Below are positions 54,860 to 64,000 of a DNA stretch of 64,000 nucleotides, piece after piece. Positions within the stretch are counted from its first letter, which is position 1; every line of letters begins with the position of its first letter. The notes beneath the pieces are model-generated. The model was not told the origin of the DNA, ran no database searches, and saw only the letters and a program-made list of their open reading frames with translations. Source of the DNA: Mauremys mutica (taxonomy: Eukaryota > Chordata > Testudines > Geoemydidae); assembly GCF_020497125.1 (NCBI RefSeq), contig NC_059075.1, forward strand, positions 109,655,222-109,719,221, read 5' to 3'. The position numbers were made by a program, and so were the translations under genes.

Positions 54860-55104
54860 GGGCTTGTCTTCACTGGCACTTTATAGTGCTGCAACTTTCT
54901 TGCTCAGGGGTGTGAACCCCCCCCCCCCCCCCCCGGAGCACAGCAAGTTTCAGCACTGTAAAGCACCAGTGTAGATAGTGCACCAGCACTGGGGCCCACA
55001 CCCCTTGTGGAGGTGGTTTTTTTTTAGAGCTCTGCCATGACTACACAAGCCACATTAAAGCGCTACCGCAGTAGCGCTTTAATGTTGCCAGTGTTGACTA
55101 GCTC
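54860..55104. mobile_element. Harbinger-type MITE with C18 tract
   Basis: The left end TTAGGGCTTGTCTTCACTGG and the right end CCAGTGTTGACTAGCTCTAA are worn inverted repeats. A C18 run lies at 54917-54934. A palindrome TTAAAGCGCTACCGCAGTAGC.. lies at about 55055-55084. Related in style to the element at 34767. Confidence 0.65.
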
Positions 55105-55201
55105 TAAGCAATAGGAGCTTGCTTCATTGAATAGAACATCTACAGCCAGCTAAGGAATAGTGTTAATAGGCTCTAAAGGAAGTTCACTCCTGATTGACTA
55201 A

Positions 55202-55483
55202 GGCTTTATCTACACTGGAACCTGAATGACAAAACTTGTCATTCGGGGTGTGAAAAAAACATTCCCCCACATCTGCAGACGAAAAACGCTGGTGTGAACA
55301 GCGCTTTGACGACAGGAGAGCTTTCCTGCTGACAAAGCTATTGCTGCTCATTGGGGCTGGAGGTTTATCATCAGGAGAGTTCTCTCCCGCTGACAAACAG
55401 TGGCTACACTGCACTACACTTTTAGCGTCATGCCTGTAGCAGCACAGCTGTGTTGCTAAAAGATGTGTGGTGTAGACATAGCC
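55202..55483. mobile_element. MITE (282 bp) of the TCTACACT type
   Basis: The left end AGGCTTTATCTACACTGG and the right end GGTGTAGACATAGCCT are inverted with mismatches. The flanks are TAA and TGA. The minus-strand frame 55184-55504 spans the element and is not a gene. Confidence 0.65.
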
Positions 55484-55489
55484 TGAGTC

Positions 55490-56983
55490 AGAACTACAAG
55501 ACATTAAAAGTGGCTAGTTAGGGCTCCATCAAGGGTATAGAGTATCTCTTACCAATCTAATCTTAGCTTATTGTGGCTACACTTTCTTGCACATCTTAAC
55601 AAGAGATGCCTTAATTTATGCAGACTCATTCTTCTGAAATTGTAAACTCTGACTGCAGTGACTAATTTTTTTATTCCTATCAAAGAGGTTTTCATTAAAA
55701 AAAATGAAGTCTATTATAGTATGAAAGCTGAGGGCTAGTATAATAGCGTGTGTCTGCTAAGATCTACAAGTCGCCTTGCTCTTAATCCACATCAGTATTA
55801 AATATTTTTATGCGGTGCTATAAGGATATGTTGTCTTTCATGGAGAAAAGAAAGTCACTACCACAAGGAAATCGCAATCTAGGTACAAAGCTTTCCTTCT
55901 GATCATCACTTCTGTAAACCACCTCAATATATCTTCAGGAAATCTGATCTGACTGTTGCCACAAGTTACGTGTAATTAAAAGACACTGTGAAATATGAAG
56001 GCTAGGATCCATAGTCTAACAGCTTTGTATCTGAATTTGCCTGACTCTCATCCTTGGAGGGTAAACTGTTCATTTCCTGGTAAAAAGTAGATTAATGTTT
56101 CTTTTCCATGTCTTATTCCTTTCCTACCTATCCTCAGGGCTTGAGTACTTTGCTCTGGGTAAGTCTTCTGAGCTCTTATCTTACCCCACCATATTGGATC
56201 GAGAATCTTTTGCATGAGCTCATTGAAATTGCTTTTCGTTTGTACGCAGCATATTGTACCACAGAGCATTGCACTTGGATGTCACAATACAACAGTTTTA
56301 ATACATCTGTTTTACGATTCAAAGACATCTTTGCCCTGTTGCAGGTGCTAATGGGCTTTAAACGTTTTTTCTTTTTTCTTTTTCTTTCCAGGGACTTCAC
56401 AAATAAACAGGATTAGTTATAGTAGTCTTCAGGTAAAAAAATATTAGTTTTAGGATTTTTAAACTAAAACAGCATGAAAGTAGTAAAGTTTTTTCCTGTA
56501 TACTAAAATCATCAATACACAAAGGCAAGCTGTGCTGGAAAGATGTAGAACTAATTCCAAAGTCATTGACAGCATCTGGTTCAAGTAGTCTTGTGGGCTA
56601 ATTCAGGTAGCAACCATTCTTAATGTCAACAAGCACTAATTTTGCACTTGTACCTTTTTATAGGGGGAGAGGACTATCCCAACCCCTGCCACTGCTAGGT
56701 TTTTGTTTTTGTTTTTTTACTGTGGGAGTGGAGGGGACTTCAAAAACTTCTTGGAAGCTCATGTGCTAACAAGTTCTCCAGTGACACAGTGACAAAGCTT
56801 CCTATCCTTTCTTTCCCTTCCTCACCCCTCTTACCTTGGCAGGCTGAAGCCTTACACCTTGCATTCTCATGGGTAAACTTTTTCACCACCATATGCCTTT
56901 TGGAAGCAATATTCATTTTGATTATTAGTCTTAGCTACGTCATCTGATGCCTATTTCGGTGGGAGCACTACTCAGGGTAGTTG
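55490..56983. other. TOLLIP intron 5, nothing recognised
   Basis: No gene or defined repeat. Confidence 0.45.
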
Positions 56984-58112
56984 GGCCTAGATTCACAAAG
57001 GTACTTCAGCATTGTGATGCTGAGTGGTGCAGCACCTAACTTTTGGGAGCCTAGAAAATCACAGGAACACACTGATTCGCAAAGCCCGAGTTAGGCACTT
57101 AGGCTCCTTATACCTTGAATGGGGAGAGAGAAGTGCCTTAGACCGCTATTCACAAAAGCCAGGATGCTAGACAGGAAGCCATCCAAACTAGCCAATGGGA
57201 GATGCCAATAAGATGGGTATGTGCTAAGTTCTTCCCCTCTCACTGAGATAGATGCCTCAGTTTGGACTGCAAGGGGGTGCCTATCTCTGCTAGCGATTTT
57301 CAGCTGTGAACACTCTGAAGTTAGGCATCTCAGGTGTTTTTGCAAGAAGGTAGCCAGTGGAAGAGGACCTCTAGCTTGACTTTTAGCCCAGTGGTCATTT
57401 ATGCATCTTGGATATGGGGGACACCCCCGCTGCCACCCCCCAACCAATGAAAACAGATTTGAACAGTCATCTGTCACTTCTCAGCTGAGTGCTCTAACAA
57501 GTGAGCTATGTATATCTTCTGGTGAAGCAGTTCCACTGCGGATGAATAATTAGTTGTTAGAGCAGGGGATTGGATTCTGGATCTACCGCATCCTGCGTGA
57601 GTCCTTTAACCACCAAGCTATAGAATCATTCTCATGCTTGTGTGTCCATCTCTGTGCTCTTTATCCCTCTCTCCTGCCCCCAATCACAGTGACTAATTAT
57701 TTATCCACAGTGGAACCCTAACCACTGGGCTACAAGTTATGAGGGAGGTCCTCCCCCAGCTGTTTTGTGTGAACTTGCCTGAGGTGCCCATTCCAATAGG
57801 CTGTCTCTGAGATGCTTACTAGGGCCTGCGCACAAGTTAGCTGGTTGAACACCTCTTTCCTGGTTAGTGAATCATTCTGTTGCTTAGGTGGGAGATAGGT
57901 GCCCAGACCCCTAAAGTGAGGCATGCTCAGAGGCAGAAACATAGGCATCTTGGGAACTTTTTACTGCAAAAACATAGATGCCAAGTGAGGTTAGGAACCT
58001 ATGGATTCGGCATGAATTCTGTGAATTGCACTGAAGCCAAAAACTGGGACTTCTGCGTCTAGGCACTTCATTCTGGAGTTTAGGTACTGTGGTATTTTTG
58101 TGACTCTAGGCC
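56984..58112. mobile_element. DNA element with GGCCTAGATTCACAAA termini and internal tRNA-like units
   Basis: The left end GGGCCTAGATTCACAAAGG and the right end TTTTTGTGACTCTAGGCC are inverted with few mismatches. Three degenerate units occur inside at about 57480, 57595 and 57710. Each has a CTCTAACAAGTGAGCTA / CTTTAACCACCAAGCTA / CCCTAACCACTGGGCTA core, spaced about 115 bp. The family is not known to me. The ORFs inside are incidental. Confidence 0.6.
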
Positions 58113-61100
58113 TCAGGCACTGGTTTAACAGACGACTCCCTTTCTCTTGAATAGTTTGTCAAAGTGATATACACTGATAAATCCTTAATTTTGAACTCTC
58201 AAATAGATATTGTGACATCCTCAATTTGAACTTAGTATAAAGTCCAGTCCAGTGCCTTCATGAAGGGCTAGATTTCTTCTTAAATAAATCAAATCTCATT
58301 TACTAGCATCCTGAATTCCAGATAAAATGGTGTAAATAAAATATAAAGCAACTTGATTGGCTTGGTTCTATCATCTTAGTTAGCCTCACCAGAGCACCCG
58401 AATTATTGTGGGATTGGAGAATGTTCATGTTTTCCATAGATGTCAGTTCATTTTGTAGTTAATGCCATAACTGGATATGTTGTTGAGACAGAATTTGATG
58501 TTCTAAAAATGAAATTATGTCCTACAGTTTTTAGCACCAAAAATCCTGACACAAGTGAGTCTTTGTACAAAACAAACATTTTGGGAAATTTTCAAAGGTA
58601 TGAATGAATTAGGCAAAAATTATTTGGATACCATCAAAATTCCCCCCAGTGGCATTTCCACAGAACTATTAAAATGGTATAGCCTGCAAGGAACTATTGT
58701 ATGTATTGTCATATTTCATTGTTAAAACTTTTGAGGAAAAGAAATGACCATAAGGCACTTGACTGAACTAGAAACTAAGAAGCAAAATATTTGTGTAATG
58801 CATTGTGTACAATCTGGATTAAAAAAAAAATCCCCCTTGCTGCTTCCACTGCTGTTCTTAAATGACCACAATATGCTATCAACTGACTTGCTATTTTACA
58901 TGTTCATTTTTATATTATTGGAATGTCATCGCTTGTGCCAGCATGTTTCCCACTGCAGTCACGCTGATGCTTTAGAGAACAGACTCTCCACTCTTAATTT
59001 ATAATACTTTCTGTGTAATACTGGAAGCAAGAGCATAATGGCAGTGTGCAATTCCAGCTCCTCTGAAAATGTTTAATACTGTTATCTTCTATCTATGCTT
59101 GTGAATGAAAAATGAGCTGTTACACAGTATGTTATATGAAGTGGCATCTTACCGAGTCTTAATTTTATAAAATTGAAGCTAATGTGTCAAGCAGTTTTAG
59201 TTTAAAAAACAAACTCTTAATCTTAAAATTGTAATTCTTTAACACGAAGATTATCATGTAAATTGGGAGTGATATTTGATTTTTATTTTTAAAAGTATTT
59301 AAATTTTGAAAAACTAGAGAATATACAGTAAATGAGACAAAGTAAACTTTCATCATGGTATTTAAATATCACTGTTTGTTTTATGGTACTCCATGTAGTT
59401 GTGCTTGGACTAATTTTGTGCACCAAATGAATTTCAAGTGATACAAAATTTTCAAAACCACTTGTCTGCAGTTTGTGCAATAATGAGGGAGAAGATGGAG
59501 TGTTAGAATCATTAGGAAAGAAAATATATTAAACTCTAAAGTTGAGAATATTTATTCAGTAGTGGTTTTACAATGTCTATGATTCAAGAGTTAACACAAG
59601 ATGACACCCAGTAGGAAAGGAAACTCTCTGGCCTTTGATTTTTTTTTACTGTGACAAGACATACAACTTCAAATATGTGGATTAGCTGATCTGTTTCTAT
59701 TGTTTGTGAATCACTTCAGAAACTAACCGAAGTGATACTGCCTTTTCTTTCTTGAGTAAGATGGTTATTGCTTGTGCTATTCACCTGATGCTGAATCTTT
59801 TTTTTTTTAAAAAAAAAAAGTATTTTTTTAATGAATCATTTAAAACAGTTTTACAAACCATGTCTAGAAACTGGTGTTCTATTAAAAGACGATCTGTGGT
59901 TGAAAATTAAGGTTTTGAGATCCTTTGCACCCCAACTATTTTTTGACAGTAATAGTGAGAGGCCAAAGCATTTGATTGGTTGGATCACTTTATCCATATG
60001 TGGTGTTGTCTTCCTTGTGCTACATGGAAGCCATCTTCACTGATGAAGGCTTTAGACATGTATACTTAGTTTGTGATGTTTGTCAGTTCTAAGTCAAGCT
60101 TATTTGGGATGGGGCAAGGTGCCTGATGGGTAAGGCCTTTCATATTTGTATTTTATGGATTTATTTTTTGTCCAAATTTTGGACCATTGAAGTACATGAA
60201 AATGCACATTCTGATGAGACTCCAATATATTACGTTAGGTAGATCTGTCTGTTAACAATTAGTTTAACAGCGTCACATTTACATTTAAAGTAAGGCAATG
60301 TAGTGGAAGATACACATGCACAGATGCATGTGCATATGTGTAGGTACTGTTAATATACAGTTCATGAAATAAGTCACAACTTTTACTTTCAGTTCTCTTA
60401 GTTATCTCGATTGTTTTTTTTCCCCTTTCTTCCTGTCCCCCAATATTAACCTGGACTTTTATCCAGAAGACTGTGAAGTAAAGTTTTTTGCACCAATTTT
60501 TCACCTGTTTATATTTTTGTAATAAACACAAATATATTCCTGGATGGAGGAACTCCACCTCCCCTCCCCCCAAAAAAGGGCCTTTGTGATGGGTTACTTA
60601 AGGTGAATGAGTTTTAAATTGCTTTCATGCATGTCTTTGAAAAAGGAAGGCAATGGAGCAAAACACCTTTTAAAATCACCGACAAAGGAGGAATAGTTGG
60701 AATTGGAACACTTTGTGTAGTGCATTGGAAAATGTGCGTTCACTAACTGAACAAGATTCTTGTTTAACTCTTGCGTGTCTTGGGTTCGTTTATGAAAAGC
60801 AGGAGGACTTACATTTTATTAAGGTATGGCCATATACATGAAGCAGTGTGATCTTAGTCCACAAATCTTCTATGGAAAGAGAAGAAGTGGAAAGCAAAAT
60901 GTTAACTGAAAGATGTAGTTCCTGAAAAGTTTGTGCAAATGGTTGATTTCATGCCTGCTTGCTTCAGGGTTGTGATGTAGAGACAAGTTTTTGGTGGAGT
61001 TGATTTTTGGTAAGTTCTCTTACATATCTGAAGGCCTATGCCAACTAAAGAGACCCTCATTCACTTTTATTATATTTCAGTCTTTCAAAATCTACAAAAA

Positions 61101-61190
61101 ATTTTAACGGTAAAATGTCAGGTCTTATCGTCAGTAAGGTCAAAGATGTCTCTTAAGGAAGGAAAACTTTTACTGGCTTTTATCAGCATT
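58113..61190. other. TOLLIP intron 5, nothing recognised
   Basis: AT-rich sequence. Poly-T/poly-A stretches lie at about 59797-59820. No exon or defined repeat supported. Confidence 0.45.
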
Positions 61191-62458
61191 CCCAGCATAA
61201 GAAAGGCCATACTGAGTCAGACCATTGGTCCATCTAGCCCAATATCCTGTCTTCCAACAGTGACCAATGCCAGGTGCTTCAGAGGGAATGAACAGAACAG
61301 GGTAGTCATCAAGTGATCCATCCCCTGTTGTCCAGTCTCAGTATCTGGCAGTCTGAGGCTTAGGGACCCTCAGAGCATGTGGCTGCATTCATGCCCATGT
61401 TGGCAAAATGCTATTATTAGACCTATCCTTCGGGAACTTTTTTTAGTTCTTTTTTTAATTCAGTTATAGTTTTGGCATGCACAACATCCCCTGGCAACGA
61501 GTTCCACAGATTAACTGCACATTATGTGAAGTATTTCCTTTTTGTTTGTTTAGACCTGCTGCCTATTAATTTCATTGGGTGACCCTTGACTGTGTTGTGG
61601 TGTTCACTTTCTCCACATCATTCATGATTTTATAGACCTCTATCATTTCCTCCCTTAGTCATCTTTAACAAGCTGAATAGTCCCAGTCTGTTTTAATCTC
61701 ACCTCATGTGGAATCTGTTCCATACCTTTAATCATTTTTGTTGACCTTCTCTGTACCTTTTCCATTTCTATATGTCTTTTGAGATAGGGCAACCAGAACT
61801 GCGTGCACTATTCATGGTGTGGGCTTACCATAGATTTATAGAATATTGTTATATTTTCTGTTTTATTATCTATCTCTTTCCTAATGGTTCCTAACATTGT
61901 TAACTTTTTTGACTGTCATTGCACATTGATCAGATGTTTTCAGAGAACTAGCCATGGTGACTCCAAAATATTTCTTAGCTGAATTTAGACCCCATTTTGT
62001 ATGTATAGTTAGGACTATTTTTTCCAACTTGCATTACTTTGCATTTATCAACATAGAATTTCATCTGCTATTTTGTTGCCCAGTCACCCAGTATTGTGAG
62101 ATCCCTTTGTAACTCTTAACAGACTGCTTTGAACGTAACTATCTTGAGTAATTTTTTATCGTCTGTAAACTTTGCCATCTCACTATTCACCCCTCTTTTC
62201 AGATGGTATATGGATATGTTGAACAGCACTGTCCCAGTACAGATCCCTGGGATACACCATTATTCACCTCTCTTCCCTGCTGAAAACTGACCATTTATTC
62301 CTACCCTTTGTTTCCTGTCTTTTAACCAGTTACTGATTCATGAGAGGACCTTCCCTCTTATCCCTTGACAGCTTACATTACTTAAGAGCCTTTGGTGAGG
62401 GACCTGTCAAAGGCTTTCTGAAAGCCTAAGTACACTATATCCACTGCATCACTCTTCC

Positions 62459-62668
62459 TCATGTTTGCTTGACCCTCAAACAAACAATAATAGATTTCCC
62501 TTTACAAAAGCTCTGTTGACTCTTTCCCAACAAATGATGTTTATCTATGCATCTGATAAGTCTTTTCTTTGCTGTATTTTCAACCAATATGCCTGGTATC
62601 AAAGTTAGGCTTACTGGCCTGTAACTGCCAGGATTGCTTCTGGAGCCTTTTTTAAAAAATGGAGTCAC
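62459..62668 (-). pseudogene. CR1 ORF2 reverse-transcriptase N-terminal fragment
   Basis: 70-codon open stretch starting TPFFKKGSRSNPGSYRPVSLT and running to SQQSFCKGKSI, the first RT blocks of CR1-clade elements. The frame is lost on both sides. Confidence 0.85.
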
Positions 62669-63556
62669 ATCAGCTATCCTCCAGTCATCTGGTACAGAAG
62701 CTGATTTAAGTTATAGGGTTACATACTAACGTTAGTAGGTCTGGAGTTTCGTATTTGAATTCTTTCAGAACTCTTGGGTGAATACCAGCTGTTCCTGGTG
62801 ACTTATTACTGTTAATTTTATTAGTTTGTTCAAAGACCTCCTATATTGACACCTCAGTCTGGGCTAGTTCCTCAGATTTGTCACCTAAAAACAGTGGCTC
62901 AGATGTGGGAATCTCCTGGGCTCTCATCCTATGCAGTGAAAACTGATGCAAAGAATTCATTTAGTGTCTTTGCAATAGTGTTGTCTCCGTTGAGTGCTCC
63001 TTTACCACCTTGATTGACCAGTGATCCCACTGACTGTTTGGCAGACTTCCTGGTTCTAGTCTACTTAAAAATGTGTTTGCTGGGTTTATTTTGTCTTTTG
63101 CTAATTGCTCTTCAAATTCTTTTTTGGACTGTCTAATTATATTTGATTTGCCAGAGTTTGTTCCTTTCTAGTTTCCTCAGTAGGCTTTGACTTCTAACTT
63201 TTAAAATATGCCTTTTTGCTCCTAAATGCTTCTTTTATTCTGTTTTAGGCATGGTGGCCTTTTTTGGTCCTCTTCATATTTGTTTTTATTTGAACCTATA
63301 TTATGGTGTTGATAAAAAGTTCCCGTGCAGCTTGAAGGCATTTCACTCTTGTGACTATTCCTTTTAATTTCCATTTAGCTTCCTCATTTTTGTGGTATTA
63401 CCCCTTTCTGAAGTTAAATGCTACTGTGGTGGGCTTTTGTGGTATTCTCCTCTTCCTCTCTTCTCCCCCCTCCCCCCCCCCCCGGATGTTAAATGTAATT
63501 ATAGTATGGTTGCTATTACTGAGCGGTTCAGCTGTATTTACTTCTTGGACCACATC

Positions 63557-63763
63557 CTATGCTAAATCCTGGACTAAATCAAGAATTGCCTCTCTTGTGA
63601 GTTCCAGGTCTAGCTGCTCCACGAAGTAGTCATTAATGGTGTCTAGAAACTTAATTTTTGCATCCCGTCCTGAGGTGACACATACCCAGTCAATATAGGG
63701 ATAGTTGAAATCCCCTATTATTGAGTTTCTTATTTTTATAGCACCTCTGATCTCCCTGAGCAT
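63557..63763 (-). pseudogene. CR1 ORF2 endonuclease fragment
   Basis: Contains IIGDFNYPYIDW, the GDFN block of AP-type endonucleases, and downstream EQLDLELTREAILDLV, typical for CR1. 69 codons. The rest of the domain is out of frame. Confidence 0.85.
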
Positions 63764-64000
63764 TTCACAATCACCATCAATATCCTGGTCAGTAGTATAT
63801 ACCTTCTGATATACTCTTATTATTCAAGCACGGAATTTCTAACAATAGAGATTTTATAGTAAGTTTGATTTATCTAAGATTTTTACTATATTTGACTCTG
63901 CTTTCTTTCTCAGACACTACCATTCCACCGCCAGCACGAGCTGTTCTGTCATTCCTATATATTTTGCGTCCTGATATTAGTGTCTCATTGATTGTCATCA

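Larger units (their letters stand above)
61192..64000 (-). mobile_element. CR1 LINE, minus strand, running off the window end
   Basis: The left end is the inverted CR1 tail (ATAAGAAAGGCCATACTGAG TCAGACC). Reading the minus strand, ORF2 pieces appear in order: endonuclease (GDFNYPYIDW, about 63700), RT entry (FFKKGSRSNPGSYRPVSLT, about 62650), the GVSQGSVLG block (about 62260) and FTDD of the catalytic box (about 62160). The spacing fits a co-linear ORF2. Frameshifts are visible: after VSQGSVLG one base is missing, and stops separate the blocks. The element is therefore dead. The 5' end is beyond 64000. Confidence 0.88.

Noticed and set aside
57480..57745. Functional tRNA genes
   Set aside because: Only short degenerate cores resemble tRNA; no full cloverleaf or intact A and B boxes could be drawn.

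Overview
The window looks like nuclear DNA of a turtle, most probably a cryptodire. The evidence is the repeat content: tRNA-headed Cry-type SINEs joined to a CR1-like tail, CR1 and L2 LINE pieces, PIF/Harbinger elements carrying a Myb/SANT-like gene, many small elements of the 'TCTACACT' terminal-repeat type, hAT MITEs and a SCAN-related Ty3/gypsy element. Genes are split by long introns, there is a CpG-rich promoter, and no prokaryotic gene organisation is visible. The species call is inference from repeats alone.

Only one host gene is recognisable: TOLLIP (Toll-interacting protein), on the + strand. Its CpG-rich promoter (about 14,500-15,400) carries a cluster of NRF1-like palindromes and two GC boxes. 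Five coding exons are present: 15146-15178, 38095-38244, 40272-40454, 44576-44728 and 46689-46779. They encode residues 1-203 plus the first base of codon 204, which covers the TOM1-binding N-terminus and the whole C2 domain. The last exon, which should carry the CUE ubiquitin-binding domain, is not found before 64000, so intron 5 exceeds 17 kb. Residue 150 is Glu, where human TOLLIP has Lys.

Region by region. 1-1191 is the end of a Harbinger element with an apparently open Myb/SANT ORF on the minus strand. 1.2-14.4 kb is intergenic: L2 tails, a 60-bp-armed inverted repeat, small MITEs, two hAT MITEs with perfect 8-bp target duplications, and about 2 kb of decayed minisatellite with a period near 60 bp. 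15.18-38.09 kb is intron 1. It holds a Cry SINE, CR1 pieces, a Harbinger MITE with TTA duplications, a young, internally deleted gypsy insertion (22160-24657, duplication GAAGT), a GC-rich DNA element, a hairpin SINE with a 14-bp target duplication, and a Harbinger element inserted into a second copy of that SINE. Introns 2-4 contain CR1, Cry SINE, L3-like LINE and hAT remnants. Intron 5 (46.78-64 kb) holds more MITEs, an approximately 1.1-kb element with internal tRNA-like units, and a CR1 LINE on the minus strand that runs off the window end.

There is no operon-like cooperation between genes here. The biology is one conserved endosomal/innate-immunity adaptor gene whose introns have been filled by successive waves of transposons. 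The insertions can be partly ordered in time from nesting and target-site duplications. All coordinates were read by eye; family names rest on motif recognition, not on a database search.
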